From JAODBQ01 sp038213195 (GTDB taxonomy: Bacteria; Actinomycetota; Acidimicrobiia; Acidimicrobiales; Ilumatobacteraceae), in assembly GCA_038213195.1 (NCBI GenBank), contig JBBQTN010000059.1:1-25166 (forward strand): a stretch of 25,166 nt of DNA. Direction: 5' to 3'. Below are positions 14,435-21,599 of this stretch, piece after piece. Numbering within the stretch: position 1 is the stretch's first letter; each line of letters begins with the position of its first letter. The notes beneath the pieces are model-generated. The model was given only the letters and a program-made list of their open reading frames with translations, was not told the origin of the DNA and searched no databases. Made by a program: the position numbers and the translations under genes.

Positions 14435-16924
14435 TCAGCGGTGACGGCGGCGGCCGCCGCGGTCTGCACCGCGACCACCCCGGTCGCCGCGGTCGTTGCG
14501 ATCGCCGCTCGGGCGGTCGGGCGCGCCGCCGCCGGCCTCTCCGCCGGGACCGAGGTCCCCGAGCTCGCCGGCGAGCTCGGCGTCGAAGGCGTCGTCGAAC
14601 GACACGGTGGCCACGCTGGCGGGCGCGTTCCGGGCGGGCGTCGCCGCCGGACTCGCGCCGTTGCCGTTGCTGCCCGCGCCCGCGCCGCCACCGGCGCCGG
14701 AGTTGCCCGCAGGCGGCGCACCCTCATCGCCACCTGCATTGTTCCACGACGCGGTGGGGGTCAGGCTGACCTTGCCCTTCTCGTCGATCTCCTCGACGAC
14801 GACCTCGATCTCCTGACCGAGGGTGAGCACGTCCTCGACCGAGTTGATCCGCTTGCCGCGGCCCAGCTTGGAGATGTGCACCAGGCCGTCGCGGCCGGGG
14901 AGGATGTTGACGAAGGCGCCGAACTTGGTGATGTTGACGACACGGCCCATGTAGGTCGCGCCGACGTCGGCCTTCGGCGGGTCGACGATCGCGAGGATCC
15001 GCTGCCGGGCCTCTTCCATCTTCGCCGGGTCGACTGCGCCGATCGTGACGATCCCGACGGAGCCGTCGTCGTCGACCGCGATGTCCGCGCCGGTCTCCTG
15101 CTGGATGGTGTTGATGACCTTGCCCTTCGGCCCGATGACCGCGCCGATCTTGTCCATCGGAATGGTGATCGAGACGATCTTCGGGGCGGTCGCGGCGACC
15201 TCGGACCGGGGCGCACTGATCACCGCGTTCATGTTCGCGAGGATCTCGGTGCGAGCTTCCTTGGCCTGGTTCAACGCGGCGGCGAGCACGTCGGCGGGGA
15301 TGCCTTCGATCTTCGTGTCGAGTTGCAGCGCCGTGATCGCGTCGGCCGTGCCGGCGACCTTGAAGTCCATGTCACCGAACGCGTCCTCTGCACCGAGGAT
15401 GTCGGTGAGGGTGGTGTACTTGCCCTCTGCGTAGACGAGGCCCATCGCGATGCCGGCGACAGCGGCCCTGATCGGCACACCGGCGTCCATCAACCCGAGG
15501 CTGCCCGAGCAGACCGACGCCATGCTCGTCGAACCGTTGGAGGCGAGCACCTCGGCCACGAGGCGCAGGGTGTAGGCGAACTCGTCCTGGCTCGGCAGCA
15601 CCGGCAGCAGCGCACGCGCGGCGAGCGCCCCGTGGCCGATCTCACGGCGCTTCGGCGAACCGACACGACCCACCTCGCCATTTGCCCACGGGGCCATGTT
15701 GTAGTGGAACAAGAAGTACTTGTGGGTCTCCGGGCCGAGCGTGTCCAGCAGCTGGTTCATCCGCGGCATCGCCATCGTCACGACGTTGAGCACCTGCGTC
15801 TCGCCACGCTGGAACAGGCCGCTGCCGTGCGCGGTCGAGAGCACGCCGACCTCGGAGGACAGGGGGCGCAGGTCGCGGGGACCACGACCGTCGATGCGCA
15901 GACCCTCGTCGACGATCCGCTTGCGAACCAGCTTCTTGGTCAGGCTGCGGACGGCCTCCTTGATCTCCCGCTCGCGCCCTGCGAAGGGACCGCCATCGGC
16001 GGCGAGCTTGCCGATCGCCTCGGCCGTGGCCGCGTCGGTGGCCGCGTTGCGCTCGGCCTTCGCGCTGATCGTGATCGCGTGGCCGACCTGCTCGGTGACC
16101 AGGCCGGACACGGCGTCGAGCACGTCCTGGCCGTAGTCGGCCTGGACCTCGTACTGCAGCGGGGCGATCGGCCCGTGGGCCGCGATCACCTGCTCGACGA
16201 GCTGCTTCTGCAGCCCGATCGAGTCCTTGATCCACACCTTGCAGGCCTCGAGCCCGCCGGCGAGGGCGGTCTCATCGACCTTCGGCGCCCCGGCGGCGTA
16301 GTAGTCGAAGCTCTTCGCTGTGCCACCGGCCTCGACCATCATGATCGCGACGTCACCGTTGTCGAGCTCGCGCCCGGCGACGACGAGCTCGAACACCGAC
16401 GCATCGCCCTCGGCGTAGGTCGGGTGGGGGATCCCGTTGCCGCTCTGGTCGTAGGCGATCCGTACGGCACCGATCGGGCCGTCGAACGGGATCCCGCTGA
16501 TCATCAGCGACGCCGACGCGGCGTTGATGCACAGCACGTCCTGCGGGTTCTCCATGTCGGCGCCGATGACGGTCAGCACGACCTGCGTCTCGTTGCGGAA
16601 GCCGGCCGGGAAGGCGGGGCGCAGCGGGCGGTCGGTGAGCCGGCAGGTGAGGATCGCGTCCTCGGTGGGACGGCCCTCACGACGGAAGAACGAGCCGGGG
16701 ATCTTGCCGGCGGCGTACGACCGCTCCTCGACGTCGATCGTGAGTGGGAAGAAGTCCGTGCCGGGGCGCACGTCCTTGGCCGCGTTGGCGGTGGCGAGGA
16801 CGGTGGTGCGACCGATGGTGGCGACGACGGCTCCCTGGCTCTGCTGAGCCAGCTTGCCCGTCACGAACGACAGGGTCTTGTCGGTTCCCGTGACGGGCCC
16901 CGACACTCGAATGGCATCTGCCAT
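14435..16924 (-). CDS. pnp: Polynucleotide phosphorylase (PNPase)
   Basis: An 829-residue 3'-5' phosphorolytic exoribonuclease of RNA turnover. Two RNase PH-like domains are visible: the first with GRTTVLATANAAKDVRPGTDFFPL and FFRREGRPTEDAIL, the second with LRIDGRGPRDLRPLSSEVG, LFQRGETQVL and the catalytic-region GDMDFKVAGT. A KH domain follows at about 580-640 (IGAVIGPKGKVINTIQQETG) and an S1 domain at about 653-722 (GRVVNITKFGAFVNILPG). The final 100 or so residues are a Gly/Ala/Asn linker ending in an Arg-Gly-Asp-rich tail (GDRGGRGADRGGRRRHR). The ATG at 16924 has AAAGGAG 6 nt upstream, which excludes a longer in-frame start. Confidence 0.97.
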   Translation of the reverse strand: MADAIRVSGPVTGTDKTLSFVTGKLAQQSQGAVVATIGRTTVLATANAAKDVRPGTDFFPLTIDVEERSYAAGKIPGSFFRREGRPTEDAILTCRLTDRPLRPAFPAGFRNETQVVLTVIGADMENPQDVLCINAASASLMISGIPFDGPIGAVRIAYDQSGNGIPHPTYAEGDASVFELVVAGRELDNGDVAIMMVEAGGTAKSFDYYAAGAPKVDETALAGGLEACKVWIKDSIGLQKQLVEQVIAAHGPIAPLQYEVQADYGQDVLDAVSGLVTEQVGHAITISAKAERNAATDAATAEAIGKLAADGGPFAGREREIKEAVRSLTKKLVRKRIVDEGLRIDGRGPRDLRPLSSEVGVLSTAHGSGLFQRGETQVLNVVTMAMPRMNQLLDTLGPETHKYFLFHYNMAPWANGEVGRVGSPKRREIGHGALAARALLPVLPSQDEFAYTLRLVAEVLASNGSTSMASVCSGSLGLMDAGVPIRAAVAGIAMGLVYAEGKYTTLTDILGAEDAFGDMDFKVAGTADAITALQLDTKIEGIPADVLAAALNQAKEARTEILANMNAVISAPRSEVAATAPKIVSITIPMDKIGAVIGPKGKVINTIQQETGADIAVDDDGSVGIVTIGAVDPAKMEEARQRILAIVDPPKADVGATYMGRVVNITKFGAFVNILPGRDGLVHISKLGRGKRINSVEDVLTLGQEIEVVVEEIDEKGKVSLTPTASWNNAGGDEGAPPAGNSGAGGGAGAGSNGNGASPAATPARNAPASVATVSFDDAFDAELAGELGDLGPGGEAGGGAPDRPSGDRNDRGDRGGRGADRGGRRRHR

Positions 16925-16930
16925 GTCGAG

Positions 16931-16937
16931 CTCCTTT
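16931..16937 (-). promoter_or_regulatory. Ribosome binding site of pnp
   Basis: AAAGGAG, 6 nt from the ATG at 16924. It is one of few strong Shine-Dalgarno sites in the window and fixes the start. Confidence 0.75.
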
Positions 16938-17045
16938 CGGCCGGGCGCGTTGTGTCTCGCACCTCGGCGGTTGGAGCGGTTGCCGGTTCCCAGTCGGCGA
17001 TGTCGCAACGTCTGCATGGCGTGACGTTCTGCGGCAGAGGCGACT

Positions 17046-17063
17046 GACAACCGATCGATTGTC
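17046..17063. repeat. 18-bp inverted repeat in the pnp leader
   Basis: GACAACCGATCGATTGTC: arms pair at 8 of 9 positions around CGATCG. It lies about 120 bp upstream of the pnp ATG in a 277-bp non-coding interval. It could be an operator or an RNA hairpin; no regulator is identified. Confidence 0.45.
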
Positions 17064-17100
17064 CGCTCTGTGGTTACGGTTGGCTGCGCAGGTCGCCGGC

Positions 17101-17116
17101 TCGGGATCGCTCCCGA
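17101..17116. repeat. Hairpin-forming inverted repeat in the pnp leader
   Basis: TCGGGATCGCTCCCGA has perfect 6-bp arms and a 4-nt loop. It is followed on the minus strand by the 18-bp palindrome. In other bacteria pnp leaders carry stem-loops used in autoregulation; that role here is inference. Confidence 0.45.
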
Positions 17117-17201
17117 CTCGCATCGAACCTCACATCAGCCGACCGCAGCCTACCGGGTGCATCCACCGATGTGGGTGAACCGTGCGCGCAACGCAGCACG
17201 A

Positions 17202-18113
17202 TCAGGCGAGGCGATCCTTCGGGTAGCCAGCGTAGGACTGCTTGAACACGCCGGAGTGGAGCAGCACGCTGGCGACCGCCGCACCGCCGCCGACCGGGGT
17301 CAGCGTGGTGCGGGTCCAGTACGACTCCGTCTTGCGGCTCTGGCTCAGCCCGACGAGCTCGCGGGTCAGCGTGTACGCCTCGTCGACGAACACAGGCCCG
17401 TCGAGCAGCCTGATCTCGAGGTCGAGGAACAGCCCCAGCGCCGGCTCGCGCACCGGCCACCTCGCGCCGGACTTGTTGGCCAGCACGCTGATCATCTCGA
17501 TCGGCACGATCGCCCTCCCCCACGGTGACGTCGCCCCACCCTCCGGCGTGTACCACGGGTGCGGCTCCGTGATCTTGTCCACCTTCTCGGCGAGCGAGAA
17601 GGGGTAGCCGGCGCCGTTGCGATCCGTGTGGTTCGTCGACACGACCACGTCGTCGACGCGCATCCCGACCTCCAGCCGGTCGATCACGAACAGCTCGCCG
17701 GGTGCTCCCTGCGCGGCGCGGCGCTGCTCCAGCGCGCTCTCGGGATGCTCGGGGCCGACCGACGCCGTGCCCTCCAGCACCGGGGTGCCGTCGGCTTTGT
17801 GCGCCTCGATCCGCGCCGACACAGGTCCCGTCGTCGTCATCGACGCCTGCACCTCCTCGCCTCCGACGACCATCGCGCGGAAGTGGCTGCTGATGCAACC
17901 GCGCGCGAACCAGTCGTTCCCCCACAGCGCGACCGCGAGCGGGTCGAACTGGCTGAAGTGGGTCGGACCCTCGATCGGCGCACCGGCCAGCCCCATCGAC
18001 GCTGCGGCGGCGGCGTCATGGACGCTGGTGTGGCCGCTGACCTCCTGCTCGGCCAGCATCTGGGCGGGCGAACGCAGTGGTCCGGTGAGGGTGATCTCGG
18101 TGTCGAAACGCAT
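17202..18113 (-). CDS. Hotdog-fold (MaoC-like) protein, function unknown
   Basis: A 303-residue protein. The N-terminal half (HTSVHDAAAAASMGLAGAP, IEGPTHFSQFDPLAV, GCISSHFRAMVVGGEEVQA, then ADGTPVLEGTASVG) follows the pattern of a MaoC/hotdog acyl-CoA hydratase or thioesterase-like domain. The second half, with VSTNHTDRNGAGYPFSL and a late beta-rich segment, may be a second hotdog domain. I do not see a complete catalytic Asp-His pair that would settle the reaction. The ATG at 18113 lies 7 nt behind TAGGTT; a TTG 9 bp earlier is the alternative start. It sits between rpsO and pnp, which are adjacent in most bacteria, so it is an insertion into that pair. Confidence 0.6.
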   Translation of the reverse strand: MRFDTEITLTGPLRSPAQMLAEQEVSGHTSVHDAAAAASMGLAGAPIEGPTHFSQFDPLAVALWGNDWFARGCISSHFRAMVVGGEEVQASMTTTGPVSARIEAHKADGTPVLEGTASVGPEHPESALEQRRAAQGAPGELFVIDRLEVGMRVDDVVVSTNHTDRNGAGYPFSLAEKVDKITEPHPWYTPEGGATSPWGRAIVPIEMISVLANKSGARWPVREPALGLFLDLEIRLLDGPVFVDEAYTLTRELVGLSQSRKTESYWTRTTLTPVGGGAAVASVLLHSGVFKQSYAGYPKDRLA

Positions 18114-18120
18114 CCGCGGC

Positions 18121-18126
18121 AACCTA
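18121..18126 (-). promoter_or_regulatory. Putative -10 box (leaderless) of the hotdog-fold gene
   Basis: TAGGTT, 7 nt before the ATG at 18113. It favours this ATG over the TTG that overlaps the box, and suggests the gene is transcribed separately from rpsO. Confidence 0.4.
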
Positions 18127-18144
18127 CTCCGGGATGTTCGGCGC

Positions 18145-18166
18145 CAGCCCGTTCGATCGTGGGCTG
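18145..18166 (-). terminator. Candidate hairpin downstream of rpsO
   Basis: CAGCCC and GGGCTG form a perfect 6-bp stem with a 10-nt loop starting 10 nt after the rpsO stop. There is no U-tract, so it may be a weak terminator or an RNA-end stabiliser. Confidence 0.25.
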
Positions 18167-18176
18167 CCCAGCGCGG

Positions 18177-18431
18177 TCAGCGGCGCAGACCGTTCTTCTG
18201 GATAATCTGGCGATAGCGCTCGACGTCGATGCCGCGGACGTAGTCGAGCATCCGCCGGCGGCGACCGACGAGCATCAGCAGGCCACGCCGGCTGTGGTGA
18301 TCCTTCTTGTGCATCTTGAGGTGCTCGGTGAGCTGGTTGATGCGCGAGGTGAGCAGCGCGATCTGCACCTCCGGCGAGCCGGTGTCGGTGCCGTGGGTGC
18401 GATGCGCGTCGATGACGTCTTGCTTGGGCAT
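18177..18431 (-). CDS. rpsO: 30S ribosomal protein S15
   Basis: 84 residues, binding 16S rRNA in the platform of the small subunit. Diagnostic stretches are HGTDTGSPEVQIALLTSRIN, LTEHLKMHKKDHHSRRGLL and LVGRRRRMLDYVRGIDVERY, ending IIQKNGLRR. It is about five residues shorter at the N-terminus than the usual 89. The ATG at 18431 is preceded by GGAAGG at a 7-nt spacing. It normally follows ribF and precedes pnp; here a divergent plus-strand pair separates it from ribF and the hotdog gene separates it from pnp. Confidence 0.98.
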   Translation of the reverse strand: MPKQDVIDAHRTHGTDTGSPEVQIALLTSRINQLTEHLKMHKKDHHSRRGLLMLVGRRRRMLDYVRGIDVERYRQIIQKNGLRR

Positions 18432-18438
18432 GCGTGTG

Positions 18439-18520
18439 CCTTCCGTGTGGAGGTCGCCGCCCCGCACGCGGAGTCGGCATCGCACCGGAGGGGTTGGCCC
18501 CGATGGACCTGAGCATGTTA
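18439..18520 (-). promoter_or_regulatory. rpsO leader: -10 box and ribosome binding site
   Basis: TAACAT (18520-18515), preceded by GCGA, is a good -10, giving an untranslated leader of about 75-80 nt. GGAAGG (18444-18439) is the ribosome site. The leader is GC-rich and could fold; S15 autoregulates through its leader in several bacteria, so this is a candidate region only. Confidence 0.4.
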
Positions 18521-18551
18521 TCGCCTACGGCCGTGGCCGGACCCGAGAAGG

Positions 18552-18557
18552 TACGTT
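18552..18557 (+). promoter_or_regulatory. Putative -10 box (leaderless) of the chorismate mutase-VOC gene
   Basis: TACGTT, then 7 nt, then the ATG at 18565; no Shine-Dalgarno site. It lies about 32 bp from the oppositely directed rpsO -10 box, so the promoters are back to back. Confidence 0.45.
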
Positions 18558-18564
18558 GCGGTGG

Positions 18565-19347
18565 ATGGCTGACCTGGACGAGTTGCGCACCCGCATCGAC
18601 CGCCTCGATCAGGCCCTGATCTCGGTGGTCGCCGAGCGGCTCGCCGTGTGCCGTGAGGTGGCGGCCGTCAAGGAGGGCAGCGACACCCCGGTCATCCAGC
18701 CGGGTCGGGTGCGCGACGTGTTGATCACGCGCCGTCAGCAGGCGATCGAGGCCGGCATCGACCCCGACTTCGCCGAGCAGCTGTTCCGCGTGCTGCTCGC
18801 CGAGACGCACCGCATCGAGGTCGCCGGGTCGCGGCCGGATCCTGCGCCGGAGAAGTTCGCCGCAGCAGCGGGCACGCCGTCGGGCCTCGACACCGTTGCC
18901 ACCCGCGTCGACCACGTCGTGGTCGCGGTGCACGACGTGGCCGCGGCGCGTGCTGCGATGGTCGACCGTTTCGGCTTCCGGGAGGTGCCGCTGGCGGGCG
19001 GAGCGGTGCACGGGGTCGTCGCCGTCGCGGCGGGTGGGATCACGGTCGTGCTCGTCGGAGCGGAGGCGTCGCCGTCGGTGGCGCGCTACATCGCCCAGCA
19101 CGGCGACGGCGTGCAGCACATCGCCATCGACGTCCTCAACGCCGGGTTCGCCCGGGCCTGCCTCGCCCAGGCGGGCACGCCGCTGGTCACCGAGGTGGTC
19201 GTCGACGACGACGGCCACGAGCAGTTCTTCGCCGCCGCTGATCCTGCGACGGGCTTGCAGCTCGGTTTCATCTCCCGTGTCGGGCACCGCGTCGGCGTCG
19301 GGGCGGCCAACGTCCTGGCCATGTTCGACGCGCTCAGCGACGAATGA
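18565..19347 (+). CDS. Chorismate mutase (AroQ-type) fused to an HPPD-like VOC domain
   Basis: 260 residues in two parts. Residues 1-86 form an all-helical AroQ-type chorismate mutase: LDELRTRIDRLDQALISVVA, AERLAVCREVAAVK, GRVRDVLITRR, LFRVLLAETHRIE. Aligning by eye to the E. coli domain gives Arg8, Arg25, Lys36 and Arg48 for its active-site Arg/Lys residues, but Val49 replaces Glu52 and Glu85 replaces Gln88. After a Pro/Ala linker, residues 112-245 form a vicinal-oxygen-chelate domain like the N-terminal half of 4-hydroxyphenylpyruvate dioxygenase: RVDHVVVAVHD, MVDRFGFREVP, YIAQHGDGVQHIAIDV, ATGLQLGFISRVG. His117 and His185 could bind metal, but the expected third Glu near the end is absent. 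Both halves suggest aromatic metabolism downstream of chorismate; the activity is unproven. Confidence 0.82.
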   Translation: MADLDELRTRIDRLDQALISVVAERLAVCREVAAVKEGSDTPVIQPGRVRDVLITRRQQAIEAGIDPDFAEQLFRVLLAETHRIEVAGSRPDPAPEKFAAAAGTPSGLDTVATRVDHVVVAVHDVAAARAAMVDRFGFREVPLAGGAVHGVVAVAAGGITVVLVGAEASPSVARYIAQHGDGVQHIAIDVLNAGFARACLAQAGTPLVTEVVVDDDGHEQFFAAADPATGLQLGFISRVGHRVGVGAANVLAMFDALSDE

Positions 19348-20552
19348 GGGCACGTCCCCCGAGGTCGCACGCGCGCCGACCGACCGGATCGCGGTCACTC
19401 GTCGTCGTGCTCGCGGTCGCGGTCGCTGTGCTCGCCGCCTGCACCAGTGCGGCGCCGAGCATCGGCACGGTCGCGCGCACGACCCCCGGCGGTGGTTCCG
19501 TGGCGGACACGACCCCGGTGGGGATGACCCTCGTCGCCGGCAGAGCCTTCCCGCCGGAGCGCTGCGCCGCGAACAAGGACGCCGGCACGATCACCTTCCT
19601 GACCGGGTTCGACTTCGCAGCTGCGGCATCGATGGTCGACGTCTTCGTCGCGCACGCCGCCGGCTACTTCGCCGCGCTGTGCCTCGACGTGCGGATCAAG
19701 CCGAGCTTCTCCGCCGACAACTACCCGTTGATCGCCGCGAACAACGCGCAGTTCGCATCGGGAGGATCGTTCGGTGAGCTCGTCGAGTACGCAGGCCGCA
19801 ACGAGGCCCAGTTCAAGGCGCTGTCGGTGGAGGGGCGCACCGACATCGACACCTTGATCATCAAGCCGGGCGCGATCACCGGCCTCGCCGACCTGCACGG
19901 CAAGACGATCGGGGTGAACACCGCGATGCTCCCCGGCGTCCGGACGATGCTGCTGCAGCAGGGGCTGGTCGAGCACGAGGACTTCAACACGGTGCAGTTG
20001 GGCGGCTTCGATCCGAAGGTGCACATCGCCACGCCGGACATCGTCGGCTTCGACGGGTACACCTCCAACGAACCGCTGCAACTGCGCGCCGCGGGGATCA
20101 AGTTCGATTCGTACAACCCTGCCGACTACGGGATCCCAGGGAGCTTCGGGGTGATCTACACCAACGCGACGTTCATCGCCGATCACCCGACGGCCGCCGA
20201 GGACTTCATGCGGGCGACGATGCGCGGCCTGCACGACGCGATCGCCGACCCGGACGCGGCGGCCGCCGAAGCCGTCAAGCTGCTCAACGCCAACGGCAAC
20301 CCGATGGCGTTGTCGCCCGACAGTGAGAAAGCGAGGTGGCAGGTCGAGTCGCAGCTGGTGGCTGCTGCAGCGACCGCGTCGTTCCCGCTCGGCGTGCCGG
20401 ATCCCGTCCTGCTCGAGAAGGAGATCGTCAGCTACGGACAGGCCGGTGTGTTCGGGGGGATCACCCCTGACTACAGCCAGACGATGGACGGGACGTTGGT
20501 GAAGTCCCTCTACGACTCGAACGGCACCGTCATCTGGCCCGCCAAGACCTGA
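19344..20552 (+). CDS. NMT1/SsuA-like ABC transporter substrate-binding lipoprotein
   Basis: 402 residues. An Arg-rich N-terminus and a hydrophobic core end in VLAAC with lipidated Cys33, followed by a Thr/Gly/Pro-rich spacer. The mature part fits the NMT1/THI5 periplasmic-binding fold: ITFLTGFDFAAAASMVDVFV, then AAGYFAALCLDVRIK, LIAANNAQFASGGSFGELV, LADLHGKTIGVNTAMLPG and PADYGIPGSFGVIYTNATFI. Relatives bind thiamine pyrimidine precursors, sulfonates or aromatic acids, and the ligand cannot be chosen here. The ATG overlaps the stop of the fusion gene (ATGA), so the two are coupled. No permease or ATPase gene is adjacent, so it is an orphan binding protein. Confidence 0.83.
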   Translation: MRARPPRSHARRPTGSRSLVVVLAVAVAVLAACTSAAPSIGTVARTTPGGGSVADTTPVGMTLVAGRAFPPERCAANKDAGTITFLTGFDFAAAASMVDVFVAHAAGYFAALCLDVRIKPSFSADNYPLIAANNAQFASGGSFGELVEYAGRNEAQFKALSVEGRTDIDTLIIKPGAITGLADLHGKTIGVNTAMLPGVRTMLLQQGLVEHEDFNTVQLGGFDPKVHIATPDIVGFDGYTSNEPLQLRAAGIKFDSYNPADYGIPGSFGVIYTNATFIADHPTAAEDFMRATMRGLHDAIADPDAAAAEAVKLLNANGNPMALSPDSEKARWQVESQLVAAAATASFPLGVPDPVLLEKEIVSYGQAGVFGGITPDYSQTMDGTLVKSLYDSNGTVIWPAKT

Positions 20553-20585
20553 CGCCTGCCGGTCGGTCCGGTGATCAGCGAGACA

Positions 20586-21530
20586 TCACAAACCGAGCAC
20601 GCGTCGGGCGTGCTCGATGTCCTGCTTGAGCTGGTTGCGCAGGGCGTCGATTCCGGCGAACTTGCGCTCGCTGCGCAGGAACTCGTCGAACTCGACGTAC
20701 GCACGCTCGCCGTACAGATCGCCGTCGAAGTCGAGCAGGTGCGCCTCGAGCAGCGAGTGGTCGGCGTGCTCGTAGAACGTTGGGCGCCGGCCGAGGTTGA
20801 TCGCGCACGGGTGGCGGCGGCCGTCCGGCCGCACGTACCAGCCGGCGTAGACGCCGTCGGCAGGCAGGCAGATGAAACCCGGCACGGTCACGTTGGCGGT
20901 CGGGAAGCCGATCGTCCGGCCGCGCTGGTCGCCTTGGATCACCAGACCGCGCACCTCGAACGGCCGGCCGAGCATCGCCTCGGCGAGCTCGACGTCCCCA
21001 CCGTGCAGGGCTCGACGGATCGCGGTGGAGCTGATCGGCTCGTCCACCCCGTCGCCGCGTTCGAGGAGCGCCACCGGCTGGACATCGAAGTCGAACTCGC
21101 CGCCGAGGTCACGCAGCAGGGCGACGTCGCCCGCGCGCTCCCGACCGAAGTGGAAGTCCTCTCCGACGACCACTGCGCGCGTCGCAAGGCAGCCGGCGAG
21201 CACGCGCTTGACGAAGCTCTCCGGCGACTCGCCGGCTTGCGCCCGGTCGAAGTGAACGACGCCCGTCGCGTCGACCCCGGTCCCGGCGAGCAGCTCCAGC
21301 TTCTGGTCGAGGTCCGTGAGCAGCTCCGGGGCGGACTCCGGCCGCACCACCGAGGCCGGATGGCGGTCGAAGGTGACCACGACCGACCGCGCCCCGGCCT
21401 GCTGGGCGTGGCGGCGCACGGCCGCGATCACCGCCTGGTGGCCGAGGTGGACGCCGTCGTACGCGCCGATCGTGATGACGCTGCGTTCGCCCGGCCACGC
21501 GGGCGTGTCGAGGTCGTGGAGCACGCGCAC
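20586..21530 (-). CDS. ribF: Bifunctional riboflavin kinase / FAD synthetase
   Basis: 314 residues. The N-terminal adenylyltransferase domain has GAYDGVHLGHQ at 22-32, VVTFDRHPASVV at 51-63, VVGEDFHFGRERAGD and the SSTAIR motif at 168-173. The C-terminal kinase domain starts near 185, with GFPTANV at 208-214 and DGVYAGWYV. It converts riboflavin to FMN and then FAD in the cytoplasm. The GTG at 21530 is 7 nt behind TAGCGT. It follows truB as in the usual rbfA-truB-ribF order, and its normal downstream neighbour rpsO is displaced by the plus-strand pair. Confidence 0.96.
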   Translation of the reverse strand: MRVLHDLDTPAWPGERSVITIGAYDGVHLGHQAVIAAVRRHAQQAGARSVVVTFDRHPASVVRPESAPELLTDLDQKLELLAGTGVDATGVVHFDRAQAGESPESFVKRVLAGCLATRAVVVGEDFHFGRERAGDVALLRDLGGEFDFDVQPVALLERGDGVDEPISSTAIRRALHGGDVELAEAMLGRPFEVRGLVIQGDQRGRTIGFPTANVTVPGFICLPADGVYAGWYVRPDGRRHPCAINLGRRPTFYEHADHSLLEAHLLDFDGDLYGERAYVEFDEFLRSERKFAGIDALRNQLKQDIEHARRVLGL

Positions 21531-21537
21531 GAGGTCG

Positions 21538-21543
21538 ACGCTA
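21538..21543 (-). promoter_or_regulatory. Putative -10 box (leaderless) of ribF
   Basis: TAGCGT with a 7-nt spacing to the GTG at 21530, inside the 69-bp gap after truB. Suggests ribF can be transcribed on its own. Confidence 0.4.
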
Positions 21544-21599
21544 CTTCCGGCGCCGCGCGGGCCACCACTCCGCTCGGCCGGCAGGACGCTCGCGCCGGC

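Noticed and set aside
14441..17047. A very long open frame (868 codons) on the plus strand opposite pnp
   Set aside because: Antisense shadow caused by high third-position GC. The minus strand encodes a complete PNPase with conserved domains; the plus frame is His/Arg/Asp/Val-rich with no recognisable domain.
20553..20585. A terminator between the convergent binding-protein gene and ribF
   Set aside because: Only a 4-bp CCGG stem with a short loop and no T-run; too weak to call.
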